From assembly GCA_029964075.1 (NCBI GenBank), contig CM057140.1, positions 15,022,643 through 15,086,642 on the forward strand: a stretch of DNA of 64,000 nucleotides, written 5' to 3'. Of this stretch, positions 11,401 to 23,910 are shown one piece after another; position 1 is the stretch's first letter; every line of letters begins with the position of its first letter. Position numbers and translations under genes: made by a program. The notes below the pieces were generated by a model. The model saw only the letters and a program-made list of their open reading frames with translations, did no database searches and was not told where the DNA came from. Source of the stretch: Patiria pectinifera (taxonomy: Eukaryota; Echinodermata; Asteroidea; Valvatida; Asterinidae).

Positions 11401-13534
11401 GTTCCTGGCCTCCACAGGGTTGTTCTGAATCACCAGCTATGTTCAAAATAAAATATGACAGCATCAACTACGTGCACACCAAATAGATGGAGAAGGAAGT
11501 CATTGGGTCAAAGTTCATTGAGCTGCTTAGCACAGAAAACAGTTTAGTAGAGGGTTACCAGCTAAAAAGTGATGTTTTGTACATTGCTAGTGACTGGTAC
11601 TCGGCAGAGTTTTGCTTAGCAGATAAATTTACCTTCATCTGTTTCATGAGTTCAAACATCTGTTCGGGAGGCAAGCTGGCCACTGCTTTGGAGATTGCTT
11701 CTGGTGCTTCGTGAGGCGGAACAGCATCTCCAAACGGCGACTGACACAGAAGATAGAATTGAAAATACAGGGATGTCAAATGGGGATTAATTATACAAGT
11801 TCCGGTACTTTGACAGAGCAACCTGCCTGGTACTTCGTATTTCGCTCGAAACCGCCCATGTATGGGGGAAAATATGACACATATTTTACCATGTTGATGA
11901 GAAATTCTGCCAAGTAAATTATTAAAACAGTAGAAATGAAAAACTCACGTCGCTAGCTGGTGCTGCAGGGACCAAATCTGTATACAAGTAGAAACAGAAA
12001 ATTTGCATAGTAAAATCATGACTAGGGGCACATCAACCTTACTATTTATTGTTAAATTCCTTCTCACTTTAATAGCTATGTTTGTTCTTTGGGAATCTTT
12101 GCAAAACTCCAACTTTCATAATGAAGGATAAAACCCTTTACAAAACTGGTTTACAGAAATTATTGACACCTGAATCTTCCATTTTCTCCTCACTACTTAC
12201 TTTTCAGTTCCTCCTTGTTTTTCTCGCTCGCTGCATTGTCCACTCTTAGTGCTCGCCCGTTCAGCTCGTAACCATTCAGGTTGCGCATAGCACTGAGGGC
12301 GGTCTCTTGGTCCTTATACTCGCAGAAACCATAGCCCTTGGGTTTGCCGGACTCGCGGTCATAGACCAGACGAAAGCTGATGACTGGTCCGACTTCCGAG
12401 AAGATATCCTTGAGTTTCTCTTCTGTCGCATCGTAAGGGATGTTCCCAACTGTGATGGAGACAAAGTTCATCGGATATACATGAACAAACGCACGCTGCA
12501 CCAAAACAAAGTAGTAAGCTGATTCTTCATATCCTGTAAAGTTTTATTTTGACATTGTTTTAGGGGCCAGACCACATTTGCACAGAGAATGTAGAATGTT
12601 ATGCTGCAGTGCATTGTGGGACTGTGCACTGCACAATATCTCCATAGACTTTATGCATAGGCTAGCAACCATCTCCTACTGCACTGACTAGCAACATCTT
12701 TTGTTGGTGAATCCTTTTGTTAAGGCCAATTAATAAAGATTGATTTTTAGGTGAAAACGTTCTGAGGTGAACACACTTTCATGGTGCAAAGCTACAATGT
12801 AGGCCCCTACCGTCATGAACCGTAGCGTAGGCCTACTTTCAACTTGAACTTTTTCAAGTTCAACAAGCGTTTGTTTTCGCTGCACCTCCCATTGACATGA
12901 TTGACCCGAGGTCACGCAAATTGCAATGCAGTGTGTATCTTTATTGCACGCTTCCAATTTATCCATAAATTAACAGTCACATGTTGATTCGATTGTATGC
13001 ACAGTCTGTCATGCATGTCTGTTTGTTTCCTACCTCCATGTTCCGAGTGACCATGGAGGAAGAGAATCTATTTTCTTCCTCCATGGAGTGACTAAACTTG
13101 AAAGAAAAAGTGAACTCACTGTGAAGGTTTGTTAAAATAAAAAACGCAGTGGCTATTGTAGCCGTAACGCATTTCCCATTTTCTATCGTTACGGTATGCA
13201 ACTTTTATAAAAACATGAGAAGAAAATATAAAATTAGAAGGAAAAAAAGTGAATTTGAACGTTATGAAATTCGGACTCTATCGACTGAGCTGTCGCACTG
13301 CTCGCTAAAACGTAGGGAAACAAATAATTATATACCTGCGTGCGTATCAAAAATGTATCGTAGAGGGCGCTAAACAACGGCTGCCGTAACGATAGCCACT
13401 TCGAATAAAAAAACCTAACCCTCCTCCCTTATCTTCAATGTAGCAACACGACTTTACGCATATTTCACTTAAACAGAATGTATACTATTAAACTCACCAA
13501 ACACTGACCGAAGAGACCTTTCAATAGCCGACAT
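8461..13534 (-). CDS. CSTF2: cleavage stimulation factor subunit 2 (CstF-64), complete
   Basis: RNA-binding subunit of the CstF complex; it binds the GU-rich element downstream of poly(A) sites in the nucleus during mRNA 3'-end cleavage. Ten coding exons on the minus strand join in frame: 13534-13498, 12449-12201, 11977-11949, 11740-11633, 11436-11317, 10861-10624, 10252-10136, 10042-9783, 9321-9232, 8586-8461, for 457 residues (human protein about 577). An N-terminal RRM covers about residues 10-90 with RNP2 VFVGNI and RNP1 KGYGFCEY. The hinge that binds CstF-77/symplekin follows (about 105-185, [30 protein letters not shown]). Then come a Gln-rich stretch, a Met/Gly/Pro-rich stretch, an Asp-Pro-Arg-rich stretch, and the C-terminal helical domain ([18 protein letters not shown]) used for Pcf11 binding. 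The vertebrate MEARA/G repeats are absent; DPR-type repeats sit in that place. The intron after exon 6 needs a GC donor. Start chosen at [12 protein letters not shown], which lines up with the vertebrate RSLRSVFVGN. Confidence 0.95.
8660..8935 (-). mobile_element. tRNA-derived SINE (minus orientation) in CSTF2 intron 9
   Basis: On the minus strand an RNA polymerase III A box, TGGCCGAGCGATTAAG (8927-8912), and a B box, GGTTCGAGTCC (8868-8858), have the spacing of a tRNA with a long variable arm (Ser/Leu type). The unrelated body follows (TTAAGCAAGACACTTAACC, then CTTCGGATGGGATGTAAAGC and TTAAAGAACCCAGTAAC), as in SINEs common in echinoderm-type genomes. It is not a functional tRNA gene because the cloverleaf is incomplete and continues into the body. 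Confidence 0.75.
9490..9750 (+). mobile_element. degenerate SINE-like element in CSTF2 intron 8
   Basis: It begins with an A-box-like TGGTCCAATAGTTAGGG and continues with GGGCAAGACACTTTAC, a segment near CTCCACCAAGGAGTAC, and an end reading GGTAATAATTGTGAAGCGCT. This order recurs in weaker form at about 63055-63240. No clear B box remains, so the class is a tentative call. Confidence 0.45.
10624..10861 (-). other. CSTF2: CSTF2 exon 6 with Gln-rich repeat and GC splice donor
   Basis: This exon encodes a run of eight Gln followed by broken Gln tracts, then a Gly/Met-rich segment. The only reading that continues the Met/Gly/Pro-rich protein into the next exon ([16 protein letters not shown]) needs a donor reading CCGG|GCAAGT at 10623-10622. 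The nearby GT two bases on would shift the frame into a short unrelated peptide. Confidence 0.8.
13050..13087. repeat. short hairpin in CSTF2 intron 1
   Basis: CCATGGAGGAAGAGAAT and its near-perfect inverse (ATTTTCTTCCTCCATGG) are almost adjacent, forming a stem of about 17 bp with one mismatch and almost no loop. No gene is associated with it. Confidence 0.6.
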
Positions 13535-14001
13535 TTTGTGATCTTTTTGCAAACAAAAATCGAAGAACTGGAATCTGCCGCGTGCAAGCTGTTTCGATGC
13601 TAGTACAGGAGTCTGGTGTACGTACGTACGTGTAAGATCACGTAAATCGTTCTTTTCACATTGGGACTGCAACTGGGAGCTAGCGTACGGCGTTAGCCAG
13701 ACCGACACGCTGGACGTCTTTGACCGGTTGGTGGCGCTATAACAACTTACCGGTGGGTTTTATTTTCGTCTGCGCGATCGATTTTCGATGATCGTACAAA
13801 ATAAACACATGACACGTACGTATCGCTTGTGCATTGTTCAAGAAATCATCAATCTTTTCGCCAGTTGACTGTCATCCGTTCCAGCAATCAAGTACCAACC
13901 ATTAAAGAATATCTTGCAAAGATCATTGTGTTCGTGTTGGTGAAGATAAGGGCGATCTTTGACTGCCAGTTTTTGAGAGGAGAGCAGAGGTTTTGATCGA
14001 A
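13535..14001. promoter_or_regulatory. probable bidirectional promoter, CSTF2 / CD164
   Basis: The start codons of CSTF2 (minus, 13534) and the CD164-like gene (plus, 14002) are only 467 bp apart in head-to-head orientation. The stretch lacks an evident TATA box and holds CG dinucleotides and short palindromes such as ACGTACGTACGT near 13619-13630. Shared promoter activity is inferred from spacing alone. Confidence 0.55.
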
Positions 14002-17000
14002 ATGGACACCAGGGTTCTTCTCCTTGTTGCGCTGGCAGCGTTCATCTCCACAGGTAAATCTTTTGTTGTTGAATGATGCTGCGTAATACTTGAGTGAAAA
14101 AAAATAGAAAATGGTCTGTAATTTTGCAGTTAAATGAGGATTGATCTGAAAATGAAAACTAGGCCTGTTTGGAGGATGATAAAATTGTTGTAGTTTTTGT
14201 GAAGACGCCTACAATATATTTTCTTATTCTTAAGTTCTTCATGAAGTTGTGATGGTTGCAATGATGGATGATGATGACTCACTGTTGGATGATGAATGAA
14301 GATTGTTTCATATTACTTAGTGATGGGGAATTGACATCATGGCATTGATACATTGTATTTATGTTCTTGTTCATACATGTATGTTCTTAATCAGTTAATT
14401 TGTCTACTTATAAGTAGTCTTATAAGTAGTTTTAGAAATAATAAACAAATAAAATTAATTTCATCTAGTAATACTTTTGATAATATCAATGAAAGGATGT
14501 GCTGATGATGATGGCATATGTGTAATTTGCTTTCAATGTAATTATGAAGCGGATGGCACTGGAAAATTAAAAAAAAAAAAATTGACATAAATTTGAGAAA
14601 GCTGAAGAATTCAGGATGATCCCTGATGATGTTTATTCGTGGAGGATGCATTGACGGTGATAATGACGATGATGATGAACATTACTGAAGTGGAGATGCT
14701 TCTCAACTTTCCTGTGTTCCTGTGAAAAAAACCCAAAAAGTTTTGAATGATTAATCTGAGGGAAATGGTGATGACTGCGTTAAAAGTGTAGAGATAAAGA
14801 GGACAAGGACAACGAGAACAGTGAAAACAGAAGTGTGATGATGGTGATTCTACCTTTTATATAGAGAGGAAATATCTCCCTTTCAAAAACTTGTCCTCCT
14901 GACATTTTGCAGTCAGAAGCATTTTTTTCCAGAAGTTATAGAAATATGTGTTCTTTTTATCCCTGGCCTAATATTAGCCTACTTTTTTTACTTCCTTTTT
15001 GGAGGGGGGTTGAAGAAACCCCACCTTATGTTGATTCAGGCATGCAACATTTCCTTGGATCCGCTGATTTCCTCATTTTTTACTTCTCATGAATGCCATT
15101 ACAAATTGAAAAATACTGTACAAAGTCTTGTTTGGTTTGGAGTTTCCTCTTTTCTTCTAAATTCTTCTAAATTCTCAGTTGCATGCCTGTTGATTGTACC
15201 TTGACCTAAAGGTCAGTAATAAGGCACTACTGGTCAGTCAAAATCTGATGAAGTTATTTCAGTTACACGTTTCACTTTCAGTTTCAATAATTACACATCA
15301 ATGGAAAATCCCTTAAAGGAAGTTGTTTAGCCTATCATTGTATCACGGAGTCGTGTTATCAGCAATGTACAAGCTTTAAGACAAAAAAGAACAGTGATCA
15401 ACATGCACACATGTTGTTGTGCACGTGATGAACATTTTTCTGTAATTGTTTGCTTTGTTTTGGTCTTTCTTCATGTTTTTTTCTTAATATTGCATTGTAT
15501 TAATTTTGTCATGTGGATTTGGATTGAGAAAGTGCAGTGTACATTTATAAGCTTTCTCACAAGAAAGTGCCACGTCAACCATTATTAAAAGTTGGCTGGG
15601 CATAAATTCATAGTCTGTGAGATTGCTGCTTTAAGCCTGCATGAATGAGATTTATAGGGTAAGCTGTCTCCATAAATTGCCTCCAAGATGCAAGGAGATG
15701 GATCTATGAGCAGCAGGAATGTGAGGCCGTGCACTCAGTAAATGCCAGGCTCATTAGCATAATGGACTGTGTCTACTAATCTTGCTAGATGTAAACCAGC
15801 TGTGGTGTTATATCAAGATGGGAATTCCCCGAGAGAAATATGATTAGCTCCAGACAAATCACCAGCCCCCCCCTTCCCCAGTACAAAATTCTTCACACAA
15901 ATAATGATTAATGTTATAAAATATTACTGTGCCATTAATTGGATAAAAAAATTGGTTCCTTTGTCAGACATTCGGCTTAATACATGTGCCACAATGTTTG
16001 AAATTCTAAAACAATTACTCCACACTTAAAGATTAATAATGTTACATTAATTGGTTCTCACAGGCCTGCATACGAATTACCTGTGTACATAAAGGGTACA
16101 CAGTGCTTAGGCCAAGTAAAAAAAAAATGTTTAGCATCCTGCCTTTTTGGAAAAAAAGGAGGGAGGCCCCCCTTTTTTTTTCCCTTCAAAATGGCCACGC
16201 AACCGGGCCATTTTTCAAGATGGCCGGCAACTTTATTTTAAATGGCCGCCACTTGTTCTCAGGAAATAACATAACAGCTTTATTTGGGATAGATGCAACA
16301 GACAAAGAGGCCAAAATGATGGCACTGTTTAACATTTATCATTTTTCAGTTTGAAAAAAAGGAGGCGGCCTCCAAAAAGGAAGCGGGTGGGGAAGCTAAA
16401 CATGTTTTTTTTTTTTATTTGGCCTTATTTGCACTGTTCAAGGGCAAAACACTGAATTTGAAATTCCAAATTATTACAAATTTGCTTACACACATCATCT
16501 ACATGTATAAAATATTCATACTTTTTCGATGGCATATTCCCAGCAAAATCCCTCATTCCTGTTACCATGGTTACAAGGGGTTGACGTGCAGCATGTAACT
16601 TTGCATACGTGTGCACAATTCTGTATGTTGATATCATGCAAAACCTGTCCCATGTGTTCCTAATATGCAACATTTATTTGAAAGTGGAGTTCTACAATAT
16701 ATGAGTGTTAAATTAATGAAGTTAATATTATTGGCATGCATATTGTTTGATTTGACATTGAGCGCTAATAAACAAACAAATTTAAATTTTTCTTTATATA
16801 AATGTACACGATAAGATATACGTGATGTAATATATGAGCTGATTCAAAGGTATGAATGTTATCATTGTCTCGATATGAAGGTTAAACAAAAAATTGCGCC
16901 CTTCCCCAAATATATTGAATTCGGTCATTTATAAATTTTGAGTCCACGATTTTCATGTCCCTGTTATATCTGACATACATGTATCCATGATTTGATTATT

Positions 17001-19809
17001 CTGTTAATTAATGCAGTCTTCCTCCAAGAGTGATTATAATTAGCAAACCACGGTACCTACCCAACAAATACAAAATATTGTCTGATACTTGTATGTCAAA
17101 CTACAAGGTAGTTGGACCCTGAATTGTAAGTTGTCATATCTTTGAAATTCATTCTTCAATCGTCATTTAAATGCTTCTGGTCTGTTATACCGAATTAATA
17201 CTCCACTCATCCGATTGCGAATAAATTAAACATGCAATTATGGTCGCTCAGGACCATTTGATTTGTGCAAACAGGCACGAGGCCTTTTGTGTGGGAAGCT
17301 TAACATGTGTTGGTTGCAAACGTTCACATGCACTCTGTGCACACGGTTATATCACATGTGGGCTTTTATGGATTTTGATATTTGTATTGCAAGTTGAATT
17401 ATGCACATTAATACATGCCATGCGGTCTATGGTTACCACTTTATGACATCCATTTACACACTTCGTTATAGTCGTGGTGCTATCACATATGCAAGTTAAT
17501 GCTTGTATAAATTTTATCACTGTGCATGTAAATTTAGTGTACATGCATGAAATTTGCATCAGGCTAGGGTTTATGTAGAGTTGAATTATAATTTTAAAAC
17601 TGCATTGTGCACAGAAAGATAATTTACAGAAAAAAAAGGTTATTCACAACTAAATTTCCAAACAACATGCTGGAGATAATCATTATCCAAAATTATACCA
17701 TTTTTTAACACAATTATAACTTAGCACGCCCTACATATTATCAAAATGTTGTTCAATCATAGAACCATGTGTATCAAAAACAGATTGAGATACAAGAGTG
17801 AAAAATAAATATGATGGCACGAACTATGAGTCACTCGCACTTGTCACAACAATCAAAATCAATATTACGATGGATTGAATTTGTAGTGTAATACCCGCAT
17901 TTGTTCTCATGCAGTGAGAACAAATAACAGGTGTTTGAATGACACGTATATAACTCCAGCTACTTCCTGAATTTGCAACAACAAGCAAGCCCACAGCAGG
18001 AAAGAACAGTAGCACATAGCAATTAAGCAGTAGTTGCAGAATTTTTTTGTTTTTTGTTTTTTTGTCCTTTTTGGGAGGGGTATTGTTATATGGATTTGAT
18101 AAATTTGTATGGCCTAAATTTAAACTTGATGATAGGCCTATGTTTTTGGAAATTTTATAAAATCAGTATTCTACTATAGAGGTGCATGGCAAACAGTCCT
18201 GAATCCTCCAATTGTAATACGATTTTGCACACCCCCTAGGGAGTTAGGGTTTACGAAAGTTTCCCAGATCTCTACAGGAAACGGACAAGGAAATTTGACT
18301 TGTTGTTTTTGTGAAAGCATATTGTAGTTCATTTAACTATCACAGAGCTCACTGGGTGACAAATGAAATGTAAAAAAAAAACCAGTTAGTGGTAAAAAAA
18401 AATGTTGTAGATGAGCAGTACAGCTTGCATAACATTCTGCATCAATTCATAGATGGACATTAAAGGGGCATTTCTGTCCTGCGTCCACGCCTAAGTTCCT
18501 CTCAAGTACATTATGATGTGTCCTGCAATGCAGCATTTGTGAGTGGACAACATGCACAGTGCTCTTTACAGACTAATTGGGTGACAGCCATTTTCTGCGG
18601 TGGCACCAGGCTCGCGTAGGTTGCGCTCAGGTATTACGCACAGTCTCCGGGCTCCTTCGAACAATAAGATTAACAAAATACTCGCGGGCCTTGTCTATAA
18701 GAACCCTTGCAGTGTGTGTGTGTGCATAGGCAGATTCCTTGCTCTATGGTGTGTGCTGACGTGGTTTCACCTCAAAATGTTAGTCTGTACATGAACGTAC
18801 ACGTAAGTTGTGCATTGATACTCTTGACCTGTTACGTAGTGTCCATTCTGACTGCCACTGTTCCCAGTCAGTTTTTATAACAAAAATTGTTTAAATTAAT
18901 AATCGGAATTTCTCTACAAATACAAGCTGTTTCTGGTTCTGTTCTGTGGTGAGGGTCAAATAATGCAAGGAAATGCACACTGCAGTAAATAGAATAAAAC
19001 TTGTTACTTCTCTTTTGCAGCCACAAGTGCCCCAGGCACAGGAACTTCAGACACAGTTGGACCAGATGATGTTACAACCAAAACTGCAACGACAGAAGGA
19101 CCTGCCATTGTAACCACACAAGGTGCAGGTGAGCTATATATCCAGAAATTGCTAACCTATTCCATTTATGAAATCACTGCAAGTTGTCTCTCCCAAAGTC
19201 TGCAAAAGTTGAACGTTCTGGAATATTTCCCCGTCAACCTTTTGCAAATTTTTGTATTCACATTTTCATGAAATGTAAACCAGTCTTTACTGTTATTCAG
19301 TTCCTTTTTTTTTTCTTTCCTAAACTGAATGATTTACAAGTCTGGAGTACTGAAATATAACATACATGTATATCAACCAACCAAAACATGCAAGATTTTG
19401 AACACTTTTTTACTCCCTCTACCCAACTTATATTAATTTCTAATCAGGCATCTACATATTAACTATTTGAATTCCAGTTACAACTAAACCACCAACAACA
19501 CCAGCAGGGAAAACTTCGCCAACACCAAATCCAACAACAGCGCCGACATTAGCACCAACAGAAGCAACAGAGACAAAGCAGCCCACCACCCTAGCCCCCA
19601 CAGCAGGCAAAACCACAAAAACACCCTCAACAGACTCAGGCCCGACCAAGCCCGTGGGTCCGACAGTGAAACCGACACCCTTCAAGGGGGGCTTCGACGC
19701 AGCCAGTTTCGTCGGCGGAATCGTTCTCGGCATTGCGATCGTTCTGATCATTGGGTTCGGCTACAGCTTCTACAAGACGCGACGGGATAAAAATTACCAC
19801 ACACTATAA
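14002..19809 (+). CDS. CD164: CD164-like sialomucin (endolyn / MGC-24 family), complete
   Basis: Type I membrane mucin of lysosomes and the cell surface. Three coding exons join in frame: 14002-14053, 19021-19128, 19478-19809, for 163 residues (human CD164 about 197). Residues 1-17 (MDTRVLLLVALAAFIS) are a signal peptide. The ectodomain (about 18-115) is almost all Thr, Pro, Ala and Ser, with many potential O-glycosylation sites. The juxtamembrane FDAASFVGGIVLG and one membrane helix match the family signature closely. The short tail is basic (KTRRDK) and ends NYHTL, where YHTL is a YxxPhi lysosome/endosome sorting signal. The cysteine-rich part of the vertebrate protein is not present in these exons, so the ectodomain is mucin only; an unrecognised alternative exon in the 5-kb first intron cannot be excluded. 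The small open frame on the opposite strand of exon 3 is a shadow. Confidence 0.92.
16100..16437. mobile_element. non-autonomous inverted-repeat (MITE-like) element in CD164 intron 1
   Basis: The left end reads ACAGTGCTTAGGCCAAGTAA and the right end is its inverse with small gaps. Further in, AAAATGTTTAGC and CCTTTTTGG also recur inverted. The interior has GGCCATTTT-type repeats and no coding capacity. Target-site duplication is unclear. Confidence 0.65.
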
Positions 19810-22800
19810 ACAGTCCGAACTTGTGTGATTAAAGTTGGTAGCATTGTGGATCATTCCTGTTTTGGGAAGGTGGAGGACGGTTCATACTCGGCGCAAAAGC
19901 AAATGCAAATACGAATTGTAATGTTACAGCAATTCACACAAGTTGAACACATTTCAACTGGCGACTTTCGCTGCGAATGTTTTATGACGTCGATTTTGCT
20001 TCGCATTTGCGTGTAGTATGAACCGGCTTCATGGCAGAGGGTTTGAAAAATATTGCTTAAAAATGAGTGAGCTTTAGTACTTGTCTATACATGTACGTGC
20101 AAAGTCATATTTGTGGGGTTTAAAAAAACGAAAAGAGAAAATGCGAACAGATGAGAAATGCTGAACAGAAATTTCGGAATTTTGTTGGAGAACTTGATGA
20201 AACTAGTCATACATGTAGGCCGCTTCCGAATGACGTGGCTATGGCTTAAAAGTATACAGTTATGGAAACCTAGCCGAAGCCGTTCCCAAGTCATTTGGAC
20301 TTGACCTGATTGGGATTTTGTGAGTAGCCATGTTTGATTGCATTGCAATGGTCACATGTGTAACCTGCCTAGTTGCCTAGCAACAGACTATTCCAACATG
20401 GCGTCTTGCAAAAGCTCTCAAAAAAGTTGGGAATATTTCTAGCTGGTCGAACGAAGTGCTTAAGAATTACATGTATGATAAATTTATGTTGTTTCTTTTG
20501 CTGGAGTTGTTAATTCCATAGAAGCATAGACAGTTTTATTTATATGTGTGTTGATTTTGAATATTTAAAGTTATCAATAGCAAAATATATGACATAATAT
20601 GTTACTTATTGGAGTTTTAATGATTTAGAAAGTATTATAAAAGGATATTAATAATAGCTTTGATTTATGTGATTTACCTTTTTTGGGTTTTTTTCAACGG
20701 TCACTGGGATATTTGACAGGTTTTTTTTCCTCGTATTTACCAAAGCATAATGTGAAGTATTAAACGGTTAAGATCTTTTGAAATTTAAATTTGAAAGCTG
20801 AATTAATTTCCAGTGCTCTCAAATTATTTGAAGGTCAAAAAGTCACATGGCCACTGAGGTTTAAACCAGACTTTCAGAATTGTTGTTTTGGCAGACAATT
20901 TTATGGCAGAAACAAACATTTGAAATGGACAAGAACCATTGTAAACATTCCAGAGAGCAATACTTGTAGATATTTTGTGTATTTATCAGTTGTGTTGTAT
21001 AAGTAGAAATAGTTTCAGAAGTAAAATCGGTGTATAGTCTTAGATGTATCCATTAATGAGATCCCAGCTTCAGTGTGCTCTTTCATCACTGTTTACTGTT
21101 TAGTAAGTCTACAGGTTCAACAAAATGATTTTTAATGCAAAAATCAGTGGAATTCTTAACATCTCGGAAACGGTGAATCAAACTTTTTTAAGGAAAAACT
21201 GAAGTACACACTCTATTCACAGGCTTTTATAAAAACAAGCATTTACATGACGTCTAAGTGTAGTTAAAACAAAAGCTGTTGTTTTATTTTACAGATAAAA
21301 GATGAAACGAGATAGCAAAACCAAATGGAGGATACATACATTGCTATAGAAAGTTTACTTTGAAATTTTACTTTTGAAAAAAAAACTCTTGTGAATTTGT
21401 TTATTTGCCAAAAAAGAAAACATCTCAAAGAAGTTGGGTAGTGTAAAAAATAGGCACTCATATTTTGTGTGTAATGTCAACTCATTAAATGTACCAAGTG
21501 CATGTATGCACACATAAAACCTTTAGATTAACACAGGGTAGAATTAAATGTTGACTAAATGATGAATACATTTTTTTACAAGAATAAACTGAGTGACTTT
21601 TTTTTTCTTAAGAACAGTTTGGAGTTACAGAATCTTGTTGTGTATTTCGGATTATACTCGGACAAAGACAATGCCCCAAAAAAACATTTTATAAGGCTAT
21701 AGCTGTGCTCCGTTGTATGTCGATGGCAAAAACTAAAAGTTGTTGCCACAGAATACAATTTCGACAAACTCTTAGAATGGTCAGTGCAAGTGCAAAATAC
21801 GGTGGTTAGCGGAGCGATGAATTTAGGCTTGGTGTTAAGTTATCACTTTAGGCTTGGTGTTAAGTTATCACTTTATCTGTCCAATCTGCACAATTATTTG
21901 CAGTTGGTAAGTGTCGTTTTGAGACCTTGGAATGTAAAGTGTAACAACCAAACAGTTCTAAATCCAAAGTGCCCCTGTGATTGACATTAACCATGTCATC
22001 AAAAATGAGATACGTGTACATGTAAAATACTATGTCTACATAACAAAAAACGACTAACAACTTTGTCTAATAATATGTAGCAACGCAACTTGGTATATAT
22101 GCACAGATCTACATAACTTATAGTACATTCAAGATCATGAAAGTTTGGATCATTTAATAGCTATTGTTGTGGTCGTTTCAAGCTAGTACGTAGGCTTTAG
22201 GTTTACAAGCATGTACAAATGCAAAGCACACAATTTTTCTCTTGAGTCAAAGGTGAACAATTAACATAAAGTCCACTCATTTAGATTTTTTCAACTGGTT
22301 TTTAATTTTCGTAAAAAAATGTGTAAGTACATGTTGTAGATTTTTTAAAAGTTTAGTGCTGCCTTTATAAATATGCGAGACAATTTTTCTTGTTTAAATG
22401 CCTTGTTTGAACTCACTGGTGCTGGAATTTATAGCAGTTAGGGGCAATAGAAGTTTTTCTTTCAAAAATTTCAAAATAGTCTTGGAAACCTGTTTAGATG
22501 ATTTTAGAGTTTAATAAAATAAATACTAGTCATCCTTTTACAATGTCAGTTTTGTTTTGTTTTTCTATTGGTACTATAAAGTTTTATACTAGAACTTACA
22601 TTTCAAATTGTTCATTCATTTATTTCGTGAAAAACTGTAGTCAACACCAAAGGTGACAACAGCACATCTTAGAATTCTCCGCGCACCTCTTAAATATTTC
22701 TTTGTTGCTTGTAATTAGCAATTTAATCAACTCATTCACTAGTTTTGTCTCGTATATTTTGAGAGTAGAACGTTCTGTAATTCCGGCTTCTGTTGTAACT

Positions 22801-23910
22801 GAATCCTCCAAAGCAATAATGTTATTGAGTAGGTTTTGATTTACAATGGAGAATAAATAATTTTAAAAAATTATGTTGGTCTCGACAAACAATTATTTGC
22901 ACCCACCATAACCCCTGTCATCCTATAAATGGAAAGCTAGAACATGATCACCAATTTTCTTTTCCTGCAGGTGAACCACGGTAATTTTTCAAGCTATGCA
23001 GCCATTTTTTTTTCCCCTGAACCTGTAGACGTTGATCTCTTTAAATTGAAATCCTGATGAACCACGCTCTAACATATGAGGGTGAACATGCATAAATCAA
23101 GTTTCAATATCAGAAAAAAAACAGAAAAGGCGTAAAAATAAGCTTGCTTTGGATAAAATAATACTGCTGGCATTTTTTTATGCTGGAAAAAAAATACGGT
23201 CAAGTTTAGAAAAAGATCCATTGGCCAAGATTATACAGACAAATTGTGGGACCAAAACACAACATTTTTGCATGATTAGATTTTCACAAAAATGTGCCAG
23301 CAACTAAAAAATTGTAAAGTAACAGACCTGTTTCTTAAGTAAAAGTAAATATCTGAAACACAACTTCAAAGAAAAGTTGTTCGCTGAAAGTTTGGAACAT
23401 CGACTTTTGTCTTCAAAAATTATGTACATAATGTACAATATACACCACTTATGTACAGTTTTTATGCACAATATAAACTAACATGGTCAGCAGTACTACA
23501 GTAAGTAAAGTCTGTCTCGAGCCTTGTGGCCCATCAGGCCGGCGCTTATCTCCGGTTTCAGTGGCATGAAACGACTGAGAATATTTCTACTCACCCTGGA
23601 TGAGATTATCAATCTATTTGTACTCCGTGCCAAACAAGTACTTGAAGATGCATCTCTGAGTATTTTCAACTGACTGTGCACGAACCCTGTTGCATCTCAT
23701 AAAGAAAGGAGAAACGGTGGTAATGGTGCACTAGGGTTCTTCAGCAGTAGAATTTGTTTTGCATAATTTTACAGCCAGAACATGTTTCTGATGACTTACT
23801 TCAGTTTTGTTGGAAGTCTCTGAATCTGTTTTGGAATTGTAAACAATGGTAGATGTTATTCCAACCCCGACTCAAGCTTCCACTTGCCTCGTCTTACTGC
23901 GACCTCTCTC
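19810..23910. other. 3' UTR / intergenic DNA between CD164 and TERF
   Basis: AT-rich non-coding sequence between convergent genes. AATAAA occurs several times, for example 22852-22857, so the CD164 3' end cannot be fixed. A 27-bp unit (GGCTTGGTGTTAAGTTATCAC core) is tandemly doubled at about 21821-21873. No credible gene is seen. Confidence 0.6.

Noticed and set aside
19452..19751. 99-codon Val/Gly-rich frame antisense to CD164 exon 3
   Set aside because: Complement of a Thr/Pro-rich mucin exon; the sense frame has the family signature and sorting motif.
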